A stretch of 26,299 nt of DNA from the NCBI RefSeq assembly GCF_000003605.2, contig NW_003126891.1, forward strand, positions 1-26,299, written 5' to 3'. The stretch comes from Saccoglossus kowalevskii. Lineage: Eukaryota > Hemichordata > Enteropneusta > Harrimaniidae. Positions 1 to 10,879 of the stretch are shown here, one piece after another (within the stretch, counting starts at the first letter, position 1; the number at the start of each line of letters is the position of its first letter). The translations under genes were made by a program, and so were the position numbers. Under the pieces are notes generated by a model, which was given only the letters and a program-made list of their open reading frames with translations, was not told where the DNA came from and ran no database searches.

Positions 1-232
1 TCATTCAGATTTAGTTAGGATATTACTAGGACAGACCAATCCCCGTTCAGATTTAGTTAGGATATATACTAGGACAGACCAATCCCCGTTCAGATTTAAT
101 TAGATATATACCAGGACAGACCAATCTCCGTTCAGGTTTAGTTAGGATGTACTAAGTCGGGTCGGGCAATATGGACACTTGGCAATTCCCGTTCAGATTT
201 AGGATATACTGGGTCGGACGGGACAATAGACA
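1..232. repeat. Minisatellite, about 42 bp unit, five imperfect copies
   Basis: The phrase TTCAGATTTAGTTAGGATAT followed by an ACTAGGACAGACCAATCCCCG-like segment recurs at about 4, 46, 89, 131 and 192. The first three spacings are 42-43 bp and the last is about 61 bp because the fourth unit is longer and diverged. The array is cut by the start of the window, so its true length is unknown. No coding potential was seen. Confidence 0.85.
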
Positions 233-2559
233 AATAATGAGTGCTTCGAAATTTTCTTTCAGGTAAGATAGAGTTCGCATGGACAAAAAGTATATTAGCA
301 GAAAACTAATGAGATGTTTCTTCCTGGGTTGTTTTTAACAATATGCGTCTAGTTACGCTGGGCATTATAACATTCCCAGTCAGTGCGTTTTTTGTCACAA
401 TGTTTCCACTTATTAACTGATATAGTTTGCAATTTTGGTTTTATTAGCCGAGAAATTATACATCGACGCGATAAACCACTCAATTGTAAACTACCCCAAA
501 CCCGGTACTTTTCCATAATCATGACAGAGTGTTGCCGACATGTAATTTTAATTTTGCCTGGCATAGAGGGGCAATAGTTTTGTAAACACATTGCATACTA
601 GAAACAAGATTGGGTTTGTTTTTTTTCCGCGAACGAACCCCGACCATGTAACACCCATACATGTACTTGTTTTTCAATCCCCGGGTGTGTCATTGTGTGT
701 CATTTGTGTACTGTCTCCACAACGTTCCGGGCTTGGAGCAGCCTGACTGATGCATAACCCCACCCCAAGCCTCGAGTGTACACGTTTGTTGTTGTTTTTT
801 AATGCATCCGTGGGAGAGTCGTGGCCTCGCTTCATTGATAAGACCATGGAACTATAGTTCCATGATAAGACAATCCATGATGTGACAAGGTTGACAGTTA
901 ATCCGCTTAATCTTGCTAGCTTTATAAAGGGTATCTAGTAAACAATAGTGTGTGTAAATAACACAGGCTTAACATGGGGTGGGTGAAGACGTAAGCAAAC
1001 AATTTCCGCTTGAACGCGTCCACCACCCTCCGTTATGAGAGCATTGGTGTCGTTTTGAGATTATACTGTGTGCCAAGTGTCCGTATTCTGGTTGCATACG
1101 GCGCTGTTTGTATATATACTAGGACTTGTGCCAATTTCATACGATGTTTTTAATGTCATTTTAGTATGTCAAACACTACATGAATAACTTCAAAACTAAG
1201 TGAAGGCAACACATATTTTGCAAAGTTTTTTACTGCCATGATCGCATCTAGAGTTGTTAATGGCTGACTCCTATTATTGGATACTGGTTGCCTGGTTGTA
1301 ATATGTCATCAGCATACAATGAGTAACATGGCAATATTCATGGTTTACATCAAGTATAACTTTATAATACATGTCTACTTTGTGTCTAAATGAGTTAAAA
1401 TTGAATATACAGAAGCAATTGAATTCAAAGTGAGAGACACTGGAAATAAAGCACTTTCCAAGAATTCGTCTACAGACTGTCATCATCATCATGAATCATC
1501 ATGATCATGGGTAATTTAGGCTGTCATTTTTAATACTGTTATTATGCCTCTGAGTCCCAAGATTTGGAAATCGGAGTCGGTCCCTAACATTTGTGTTTTT
1601 TAGTTCAGCGGGCTTCCGCACTGGCCTTTCATGCATTTTCCCTATCAGTGACGTCTCTGATTCTCGGTTTGGTTTTTCCGTGCTCCACTCCCTCGAGGAA
1701 ATGGTATTCTCTGTTCGTGAGAGCGGATGAGTCCGTGATCACTGAAACCGTGACATTGACCTATTGGTAGCTGGCTACAATAACATTACGCGCACGGCAA
1801 ACCAAAACACCTCCACCCGAATGATTCTAGTCAGAATAATAATTATAGTATTGAAGTTATTACAATTTCGACGATTATAAATTATCGTTGTGTTTATTTA
1901 GTTTAGCCACTTTGCACCGGGCGCGATGTTGCTATGTTGTAACTAATTTGTACAATTATTGTTCCCCTAATTACAAAATGCGATAAGTAGGACGTCATAG
2001 CAGTTTATGCATTGTCTCTTATAGAATTAGTGGTCGTCAGTACATATGTCTGTCCCTCGAGTCTGACGCAGATTTGATTGTGAGGTACCAGCCGTCTTGA
2101 CTAGCCTCGTCGACATCGTGTAGTCAGTCAGCGAATGTACAATAACCCTATGCCGTGATCGTCTAGCAAGGAGTCAATACAACTGTTTTTGTACGGTAAC
2201 AATGTTGTAATACGAGGGTCGTTCGCGCTCTAATGAGCAGCCATTGTACGACTGCTTGTTTTACTTGGTGGTGTGAATGGGGGGTTGGAAGAGGAGGGCA
2301 ACTAATAAAACTGTGAATTCCAACAAAAGATGCGATTATGTGTACTTTTTCGTGGCAGTGTTGTCGAAACTTTCAATAACAAAAATGAATAGGACCAAGA
2401 ATGTCCTTGAACGCAACCCTGTTTAGTCTATCCCCTTTTTACACAATGTGAGACTATTTTTATATACTCGAAATTGGAACACACATTTTGAGTGATTAAT
2501 CATCGAATTAATGTGATTCCCGCCCCATTAATTGCATAGCACAACAATCGTCCACTAAT
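233..2559. other. Upstream intergenic DNA, no gene recognised
   Basis: No open frame here shows recognisable protein similarity, and no exon with good splice signals stands out. A perfect 20 bp palindrome lies at 845-864, and a CAT/ATC-rich stretch lies at about 1480-1508. The stretch is probably distal 5' flank of the Dickkopf-like gene. Confidence 0.5.
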
Positions 2560-2793
2560 GATCAAGTTGATTGACATCTTATTGCCTAACTCGTTATCTG
2601 ATTGGTCGAGGAGCTGACACTCATCTGTCACTTCTGCCAATCTTCATCAAGTCTATTGTTGTATTGGGTTGCAGCCAAAACACTCTGAAGGCTCTCAGTC
2701 TCAACAGCTCAGTCGAGTAAGAACCACCACTCTGTGCCCGAGGACTTACATTTTACCTTTCTATAAACTCGTATTTCTTTCTCGTGTAACATC
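2560..2793 (+). promoter_or_regulatory. Candidate promoter and 5' UTR of the Dickkopf-like gene
   Basis: This is the stretch directly before the start codon at 2794. It contains an inverted CCAAT box (ATTGG, 2601-2605) about 190 bp upstream of the ATG. A TCAGTC-type initiator-like sequence lies near 2693-2705. No convincing TATA box is placed at the expected distance. The start codon has a strong Kozak context (A at -3, G at +4). The transcription start site is inferred, not seen. Confidence 0.3.
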
Positions 2794-2982
2794 ATGGCAT
2801 GTGGATATATCGTACCCATTTTGATGTTGATGGTAGTTGGAGCAGCCGATGCCTATATATGGAGCTGGATGTGGAGTAGTCCATATCAACCACAATCGGA
2901 CGAACATCCAGACATGAAAAACCACCCCAGAAATATACATCGAGTTCTGAATCCTGATTTTAATGGCACCATAGACTATGAG
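2794..2982 (+). CDS. Dickkopf-like exon 1 (signal peptide and N-terminal region)
   Basis: This exon encodes residues 1-63, including the hydrophobic core of the signal peptide (VPILMLMVVGAA). The donor is GAG|GTGAGT at phase 0. No cysteine apart from C3 lies in this exon, so it carries no part of the disulfide-rich domains. Confidence 0.88.
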
Positions 2983-5900
2983 GTGAGTCTTGTGTATTAT
3001 TTTTTGTTCGTTTTAAATACACGTGTATGATTATTGATTTGGAGTGGCGTACAATCAGATGTCGACTCCAACAAGCGTTATTCACATATTTATTTACGTG
3101 TGGATGGCTAATGTTAAAGAGTGTATGTGTGCACTAATCAGTGCTCCTCCCAGATTTTGAACTCCGCTCAGTGTGAATAACTTCAATCGCGCGGCTGCGT
3201 TCTTATTTAAAACTTTCTATTTTAGTGACTGTTTCCCCTTTTAAACCGACTTTTGAAATATTTTACACGTGCACAACCATGAAATCTAAACTTTGAAAAA
3301 TCGTCGTGTCTGTCGAAAACATTGACAATTCCCATTTAGTTAAGCTGCATAGTGGACGTCGTAGAGCGAAACTATTTTAATTGTTAATGTAGCATTACTG
3401 TATTACGCACTCTGAGTCAGTTACCACGAAGCACGGAATACCCCTGATTTTGCTGTCAACAGTGAAGATAGGTACTCAGTCATGAAAAACATGTACATTA
3501 TTTCTAATTTAATCAAAAGTCGCCCAGGCAAGTGAATGGGGTGAGATAGACTCTAAATTCTTGCAACCTCATTTCAATTGTATTCGCAGTACACTAGAAC
3601 CCCTGGGAGTAAGACCAACACTCATTCTATTGTGAATCCTATTTGTATAGCCTTCTTTTCAATAAGCTTTAGTTATAATCCAACAAGTTTCCAAAGACGT
3701 ACCTCCGAATTGTGAAAAGAGGAATTGGTAACAGTAACCTTGTTTAGGCACGAGGCAGTGCATGTCAATCAATAGTTCGTGTGAGTATGGCATTTTGAAG
3801 TCAACGGTGGACATGCCCGAACCCACTGGCGTATGTAATAGTAGCAATGCCTCGATGTCAACCGTGGACATGCCCGAACCCACTGGCGTATGTAATAGTA
3901 GCAATGCCTCGATGTCTCAGAACATAAATTTCAGAGTCAACAAATCGAATACGAAAGTCGCGGTATGATACAACTTCTCATCATCAAGATATAATATGCA
4001 AATTTATAATCAGTATGTTTATTCTTATACACTAGATTTAGACTAGCCCATAGAAAAAGACCCAACACTTCTGATAATATACTAGTATAAGAAAAATGTA
4101 AATATATACCTGCGATATATAAATAATTACTGAACCAATTAGTCAATGACTCGTTCAGCTAAACAACTAGCAGTCGTACGACTGCTATCAGTGCGTCCCC
4201 CTGTCGACAAAACACTGCAGACAGACCACCTACATAACGTATACAACTCGTACACGTCTTAAAACAAGGATCCTTTTGCGTCGACGCTGTACTGAGCATG
4301 GAATCCCGCACAGAGACAGGTCAAACCTCGTGAACTAGAAAATGTTTCTAATAGTATTCCCGTGGAGTTAAACTGTGAATTGGAATTTTAACTTTGTACG
4401 CTCCGACGAGTTGCAATTTGACGCCATCGTCTTCTAGTTAATTTTGTGCAGTCAGCAACAATTATAGCCAGTTCCGGGCTTAATTCATACACTGATCATC
4501 CAATTAACCATGATCATTACTAGCGGCTAAGTTACATAATTAGAAGAAGAAAAAATAATAAATGAAAACAAATACTATAATTCGATTCCCGTCGAGAAGG
4601 CATGATTGTTGTGGGGTTGAACGCTGATACACATCGTATATTGAGAGTCCTGTACTGTGTAGTCTACTCCAATTACACGGGCTTACAGACTCTCCCAAAT
4701 ATAACAGACATGTTTACTCAAGGAAGTCAATCACCTGAATAGGACACGAGGAAAATGAAAGCCGTTATTCAATGACCGAATCTCATTAGCCGCCTAAATG
4801 GGATTAATAGTGATGTATATAAACACGAGTAAATTTGATACAAAACCCAGACCCCAACAATTTAACCTCGAGCTCACCTCATTAAATAAATCACTGACAG
4901 CCTCAATTTGCAGCTAAATTCCACCTCTAATTTGTTGATTGACAAATTCTCCCTGTTCACAGACTCAATTTTCGGCCCTCTCACGCAATCGTATTCGCAA
5001 ATACCCGTAAACTGATAAACCATGAGAATAGAACTAGATTAACGAAGATCAGCGAAATGCGTGGGCAGTTTTATTTCATCAGTGTATTTTAAAAAATAGA
5101 CTATTGCGTTGCGGATTATCTAATTTGTGTTGTCTGTTCTGCGTTTCAGCCATGTATGAATGACAAGACATGTGGTCGCGGTCGCTACTGTGATAAACAT
5201 TATGGTAATTGTCGTTCTCACAAGTTGGAGTCACAGCCCTGCAGAAGAGATGGTCATTGTCAAAAAGGATTCGATTGCATGTTTGGAAAATGCGTCAAAG
5301 CATTAAAGTCGCGTAGTCTTGGTAAGTATATCTTACTCTCTACTTATGTAAATAAGGTGGGCTGAACTAATCAAAAGTTGGGAGTACCTATCTGTTGGAC
5401 TTGTGGTGCTTTACTGTACCCGACTGAATCGTAATATATCCTTTCAACTAAATTCCGTGACAGTGAACGAACCTGTCCCACAGCTCACGCTGTGACAGCA
5501 ATGTTATTTCTTCCTTGTTATCCGCTATTGTGTCCTCTTACAACAACCCACCCATTACCCTTTGCCGAGGTGTCAAAATATTTTGACAAGTACTGAACAC
5601 TTGGCTTTTGTTCGATCGGACTTACTTTTCTGTCCACGCGTGTGGTTAAGGAGGCAAGTCCTTGCAGCTGTTTCTAAACAGTCCTGATAGATGGTTCATT
5701 TTCATCGTCGTTTCTACTGGCATAATCTAAAAACTGAATAGCTACGGCTTGGTTGAAGATTGAGCTTGAAGGACGTTTTCGTCTTTGTTATCATTAATTC
5801 CAACATTCTCCAGAGCCGTGGTTCACGATATTTACCGGGGTAGTCAAATTGCACTGCTAAAGACAGACAAAAGTTTATACCTTCCTCGTTCTGTTATGTT

Positions 5901-6832
5901 TCACACTATACATGTACATGGACGCCAACTCTGGAAATTTAACACCTTGTCATGACTTAGCCAGTCGAAATACGATAAATAACGACGGCGTTGATAGACA
6001 TTAGTTATCAGTTTGCCCCCGCATTTTCAGATTGCTTTCGAACAAATTCAAGCTGCTTACCCCCCCCCCCCCCTGCCTGTTGAAACATTTCGTTGAATTG
6101 CAGTAAGGCACTTTTCATCTGTACTTAATAATAAACTAATAACTTTTTTTATAGGTGCAAGATGCAAGAACGACCGAGACTGCGAAGACAATATGTGTTG
6201 CGCGAAGCAACATGGGGAATCCATATGCAAAGCTAAGCTTAAAGTTGGTTCCAAGTGTTACGTACCGGAAGGTGGTATGGAATACACAATCAATACCATA
6301 TGTCCATGTGAGGACACACTGGTGTGTAGGAGGGCGCCTATAGAAAATACAGAGTAAGTATATTGTACGCTATACTCAGACATTAGGAAAGCACTAAAGG
6401 CGTTATTTGTTATTAGGGAAGAGCCGACAAAATCTGTCAAATGATTTTTTCCCGGTATACTACAATGAGCAAGACAAATGTGTGAATGATTCAATACTGA
6501 AATGAAATTCTGTTAGACATTGTATATGTGTTTTTTGTCAGACCACTATGGTCCGATGGTTATCACTATATGTCGCAAAGTGTACAACAGTCGAATTATC
6601 GGGCAACGTCCGTTCGAATTTCGTGTAAATCCGTGTTTATCGCACGCATGTATTCGTCACAGCAGAGGGTTCATCGAATACGACGCGATTGCGATTGTCA
6701 GGGCGCTTTTAATTCTATACGTAATTGTTGTTCATTGATGCTAACAATGCCTTACTACTTGTATTTTGCAGTGAGTTAGAATGGAGGTTCTGGACAGACT
6801 TCGATCAAATGCACTGCCAAGTGTTCACATGA
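2794..6832 (+). CDS. Dickkopf-3-like secreted cysteine-rich protein (four exons)
   Basis: Joined exons 2794-2982, 5150-5321, 6155-6353 and 6772-6832 give 621 nt, or 206 aa plus a TGA stop. Intron phases are 0, 1 and 2, and every intron is GT-AG. Residues 1-20 form a signal peptide, with likely cleavage after ADA. A Trp-rich patch (residues 21-27) and one N-glycosylation site (N57-G-T) follow. The first Dickkopf cysteine domain covers 65-111, with Cys at 65, 71, 77, 84, 94, 100, 106 and 111. A 12-residue linker leads to the colipase-fold domain (124-202), whose ten Cys are at 124, 130, 135, 136, 145, 155, 170, 172, 178 and 202. The short linker and the CPC motif (170-172) favour Dkk3 over Dkk1/2/4, which have linkers of about 50 residues. 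Family members are secreted; Dkk1/2/4 bind LRP5/6, whereas the Dkk3 role is less settled. Oddities are two missing Cys in domain 1, a short N-terminal region compared with vertebrate Dkk3, and no acidic tail. Family assignment is firm; the Dkk3 subclass is an inference. Confidence 0.9.
2983..5149 (+). other. Dickkopf-like intron 1 (2.17 kb)
   Basis: The intron runs from GTGAGT at 2983 to a TGCGTTTCAG acceptor ending at 5149. It contains the 57 bp tandem duplication at 3801-3914 and a possible cassette exon around it. The rest is AT-rich sequence with no recognised element. Confidence 0.8.
3801..3914 (+). repeat. Perfect-length 57 bp tandem duplication inside an open frame
   Basis: Unit 1 is 3801-3857 and unit 2 is 3858-3914. 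They differ at one base (3806 G versus 3863 C). In the + frame starting at 3801 each unit encodes 19 residues (STVDMPEPTGVCNSSNASM), and the single difference is a synonymous threonine codon change. Each unit holds one Cys and two N-glycosylation sequons (NSS and NAS). The frame stays open from 3738 to the stop at 3966. The opposite strand is also open, so the open frame is weak evidence of coding. Confidence 0.9.
5150..5321 (+). CDS. Dickkopf-like exon 2 (first cysteine-rich domain)
   Basis: This exon encodes residues 64-120 plus the first base of codon 121. It opens with PCMNDKTC and ends with the inter-domain linker. The acceptor is TTTCAG|CCA (phase 0) and the donor is CTTG|GTAAGT (phase 1). 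The second half reads PCRRDGHCQKGFDCMFGKC, with a single Cys where the family usually has a CC pair. Confidence 0.92.
6060..6073 (+). repeat. Poly-C tract (14 C)
   Basis: An uninterrupted run of 14 cytosines lies in intron 2 of the Dickkopf-like gene, about 80 bp before the exon 3 acceptor. It is a simple homopolymer. Confidence 0.95.
6155..6353 (+). CDS. Dickkopf-like exon 3 (colipase-fold domain)
   Basis: This exon encodes the last two bases of codon 121 through the second base of codon 187. Key features are ARCKNDRDCEDNMCC (122-136) and ICPCEDTLVC (169-178). The acceptor follows a T-rich tract ending in ATAG at 6154. The donor is ACAGA|GTAAGT at phase 2. Confidence 0.92.
6772..6832 (+). 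CDS. Dickkopf-like exon 4 (last cysteine and stop)
   Basis: This exon encodes residues 187-206, including WRFWTDFDQMHCQVFT and the TGA stop at 6830-6832. The acceptor is TATTTTGCAG|T. C202 is the tenth Cys of the colipase-like domain. It lies 24 positions after C178, somewhat further than in Dkk1-type proteins as I recall them. The chain ends four residues after it. Confidence 0.85.
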
Positions 6833-7600
6833 GCGAAGAAGAGATACATCCACAGTGTCCACCACACTATATGAGAACATTTTATTTATTTATTCGTTGG
6901 AAATCTACTGACGAGAATTTCCAGCCATAGACTGCCAGAAAGTTTTGCAAAATATTGTAATTTTTGTTAATATTTTAGCCTTCCTTCATTTTTGCACATA
7001 AGCATGCAAAAACTTGTATATGATATGTAAATAATATGCTAAAGTTATAATTAATATGTAGAGTATAGTGAAAATAATAGCTTAAGATATATAGATTTTT
7101 TTACGATATGTACAGTTATTTTTACTTCTACGCAATTTTTGTTGCTGGACAACTGCGTGTTTTTTCGCGCAGATATTCTTATTCTGTTGCAGACGATGGA
7201 TTATGTTTTTCTGCAAACAACATTATTTACCACGCAGACGACATTTTTTATTCATCTGACACTTATGTTTTCTTATTTTTTGTAATAATATTTAAAAAAA
7301 CGAGATGCAATAATTCTTGTTTACATTTAATGGGCGAACTGTAACAGACACCTTCGCATTTGTTGGCGGGAATTATTGTACAATTAAAGTTAATTATAAT
7401 TGTTATAGGAAAGCCCGGTATACCACATAATGTAAAACATAATTTGTGAGAATATTACTTTATCATGTTTACTTTGCATAAATTATATTGAAGTGGTGAG
7501 CTTCCCAAATAAAAACAATACTATGATCTGTGAATGGTCACGTGAACCGCCGTATCCATGGTTATTATTATACAATATTAATAAAATCTACGGCCCAATC
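6833..7600 (+). other. 3' UTR and candidate poly(A) signals of the Dickkopf-like gene
   Basis: This is very AT-rich sequence after the TGA. Candidate polyadenylation hexamers on the + strand are ATTAAA at 7383-7388, AATAAA at 7508-7513 and AATAAA at 7580-7585. Which one is used cannot be decided from sequence. Short open frames here look like chance. Confidence 0.45.
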
Positions 7601-9650
7601 AATGGGCTTGAACAAAATTATACAAAGAAATATTCTCACACGAAAATAATTCCGTATGTTCGGGTACAATGGCCCACTGAAAATAGACACATAGACGGTA
7701 TAAAATGTACGACTTCTATAACAGCCTTATTTTACATTCATGTGACTGCCCTGTGTATTGTATTACGGGAACTCTAATGTAATAACAATATTCAGCATAA
7801 ATGCAGAATTCCGTCCTCACCAATCAGTAAATTGCGCAGGCGCGCCAAGTTGATCAGCACCGAGGTGATTGACCTCGAGCTTTCAGTTAGTCGCGATAGT
7901 TGTGAAAATAACGCCCTCTGTGTCAAGTCTGTGTATGTGACCTACCTTTGATATTATGTGTAGAAGGTAGAAGCTTACTCGTGAATGAACGCACTCAGTA
8001 CTCCCGGATATATTGACTGTATTGTAGTAAATGATCATTTTGTCAGTATTAGAATGCTTTTACAATTGGTTCCTGTGATGGAATATCATGCAATATCTCT
8101 AATTGTGGGCTGGCTGTGACACAACGTGAACAAATGCACATATCGTAAATGACGAAGTGCCAGCATTGTGTTCTGTGGAATTGTCTAAAAATAGCTGTAT
8201 TGAAAAATACAGAAAAAGTTTAAAGTTAAACCATAGTTACATGGTTGTAGACAATAAAACAATGAGCATTTCCCGACGCCAATTTTGTATGCGCGTGATT
8301 GGGTCCGGCTGTGCGTTCCGATGTTGGAAATACAACCAGGAGATTCGTTAGCAATCATGTTTTATTCATCTGAAAAAGTCGGAGAGCTGTATAAATGAGG
8401 TATGGCCAACGGTGGTTTTATATAACTTGTTTCTAGATCAAACATGTAGTTATTTATCACGTGTATATGTACGGTACAGTGCCCGTTTAAAAACTAAAAC
8501 TTGTTAAAAAAAATGTATTACAATTTGTACTAAGCGTTTGACATAATTTTTGAAAGTGTACGTACCATCATTCCCTTTACGTGTATTAGAGGCTCACCAA
8601 TACAGTTACACATAAGAACAAATCATCTAGAAACAGTAAAACAAAGTATTATAGGAAGTAGGAAGTTAGAGTATTTATTACTCAATTGTATAAGTATAGA
8701 AAAGAAAGTTTGAATTTAATGTGATTTTTCTTCTTTCCTTTTTCAAATATGTATGATTTGGTTGTTCTTCTCTTTGTTTGCCGCTCCAAAGGCTAATAAA
8801 ATAAAAAAATATTATAACTAAGCACAACTAAGTAAACATAAATAACTAACTAAATAAACACAAAGTAAGAAGAAAACTGGTTTTACAGATACTTAATATT
8901 ACATTATATGACTTCTTTGGCTCTACCGTATGAATGAATAATCACTAAAAGATGTTATCTATTTTTCTACAAAATTAAACATTGTAATCCTGACTGGCGT
9001 CCCCGGAAGTCATTGCCCGCTACGGAAACTTCCTTCCATGTGTTCTGTTCATTCGTTCTCAGTAAGCTAGGTGTGTGCGATTTCATTCATCGAATATTCT
9101 CTCTGATTGGAAAAAGTGACACAGTTCAAAATAAAATGCTCCATTCTTTCAATATCTTTTCCATAACAGGGACACATAGAATATATCGTCGACTCGTCCA
9201 TTTTCTTCACTCATAGGCCAGACCTAGGGTATATGATTTGCTACAATATATAGGGTATGCGATTTAGGTTATGTAGCGCCCTCTAGTGACGAATCTTTCT
9301 GTAATAAGTGGCTGGGACGTCTTCACTGCGTTGGTACTAATATACCGTTTCGATCCGCGGTCGTCTGACGATACAAATGAAACGAGACCAAAGCAGTGGT
9401 TGTCGTACCGCACCGTGTTTGGTATGGGGTCATAACAACGTACAACGCATGTAAAATAAATTCTTCATAATCTGAGCATAATCTATGTCAGTCAACCTTT
9501 AACCTAGGAAGCATGCAAACTTCAACGTTTACTTGGAAATACCCCCCTGGTAGTGTCAACACAAGTAAACACACCTTATGTGCTGTGCAGGAAACATAAC
9601 AATTGGTATATGGCACATATTACTCCACAGGTTCCAATAAAAATTGCAAC
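7601..9650. other. Intergenic region between convergent genes, nothing recognised
   Basis: I see no gene, RNA gene or mobile element here. A less AT-rich patch at about 7805-7930 has a CCAAT pentamer (7820-7824) and CG dinucleotides, and a low-complexity AT-rich stretch lies at about 8800-8880. Short open frames here show no recognisable similarity. Confidence 0.5.
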
Positions 9651-9953
9651 AATACGAGTTTAAAGCAAGAAAAAGTTTATTTTACATTATAATAATCATA
9701 CATTTTTACGGTTCACATAAAGGGCGGCGGTTGCCGTGCTGTGTCCAGTTCGATATGGGACCCATAACGACATAAGCAACAACTGACACTGTATACATGA
9801 AATTTGAACATGGGTTGCAACCACCACCATTCAAGATTCAAATTATTTATGGTTACTGGTACATGTTCTGATGAACATGATAATACATGGTGAGCTAACA
9901 TGCATACAAGCTTGTTGTTGTCAGAGACATAGAATATACAGTCAAGTCCTGTA

Positions 9954-10166
9954 CACTTCCTCATCAGGAATCACTGAACAAAAATGCAAATTCATTAGCA
10001 CTTTAGTCAGTGTACATTTAATGATTTGAGAGTGTTTACAATGATAATTTTCCTGTGCACTTCTCATGAGGAATCACTGAACAGAGTGAAAAAAAAAAAA
10101 AGCAAAAAGCTAATTCACCAACACTTCAGTTGGTCTATACGAGTGCGTTCACAGTGATAATTTTCA
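9954..10166. repeat. Diverged tandem duplication, about 105 bp unit
   Basis: Copy A (about 9954-10054) and copy B (about 10058-10166) share, in the same order, CACTTC-TCAT-AGGAATCACTGAACA, a CACTT-AGT segment, a GAGTG-TT-ACA segment, and a shared CA-TGATAATTTTC near the end. Copy B also has a 13 A run. The copies have diverged clearly, so the duplication is not recent. Confidence 0.75.
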
Positions 10167-10560
10167 AGTCAATGCAAAGCTACTTAGAAGATTGTACATG
10201 ATTGGCTACTCAACCCCAACACTCAGACCAATCAGTTGACTGTTTATTTCAACCAATCAAATTCTGCCTTGTACATGTGCTCCAACTCAGCTGCAATTAT
10301 CCCAGATTTACAAAACTACCATAGTGTAGTGAACATTTGTCAGTTATAAAAATGAAGCATTTACAGTAGTTTCAAATTCAGATATGTCAAAGATTTATTT
10401 CAAAAGAGAGACAAGATACTAGTATACTGCCTCATCACTGCAATACAATTAGTTACTAACACGATTGTTATTATAAAGAATTACACAAAAATTGATTAAA
10501 ATATTTTGAAGCAGTCGTATGTTATATAGTAATGGTTCATTAGGACTTGCAGCCACGGAA

Positions 10561-10879
10561 TACTGTAAATTACTTCATTTCCGCTTGGAATTAATATTCG
10601 CTGAAGGGCTGTTTCAGTGAAAATAAAATCCAGTGAATATACCTTTTTTCATTTCAAATTCAACTCGCCAAAAATCAGTGAAAATAAATTTCATACATAA
10701 CACCCAAAAAGCCTTTTCAGCAAAAATAAAGTATTTTACAGTACTGTAAAATATTAATTTAAGCTGTTTTGTATAAAGCTTATTTTTTTCTGAATTTTGA
10801 TATACGAAAAAAGGTATTTTCACTGGTTCATCCCTTGCGCAAACATGAATTCCAAGTGAGAATGAAGAACTACACAGTA
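10561..10879. mobile_element. Head-to-head dimer of a TACTGTAAA-type MITE
   Basis: The first unit (10561-10743) begins TACTGTAAATTACTT and ends AAGTATTTTACAGTA. The second unit (10742-10879) begins at the same TA and runs in the opposite orientation. Its end, read in reverse, matches the start of unit 1 (TACTGT, then TTCATT, then CTTGGAATT). The internal GAAAAAAGGTAT(T/A)TTCACTGG is also shared in inverted orientation. The joint at 10732-10753 is a perfect 22 bp palindrome. A TA target duplication fits a Tc1/mariner-type non-autonomous element. Confidence 0.72.

Noticed and set aside
349-591. Overlapping short open frames on both strands
   Set aside because: They mutually shadow each other, with no recognisable protein or splice context.
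4500-4600. Possible tRNA-derived SINE (ATTCGATTCCCG resembling a B box)
   Set aside because: The A box candidate (TAGCGGCTAAGTTAC) is a poor match and no cloverleaf could be drawn.
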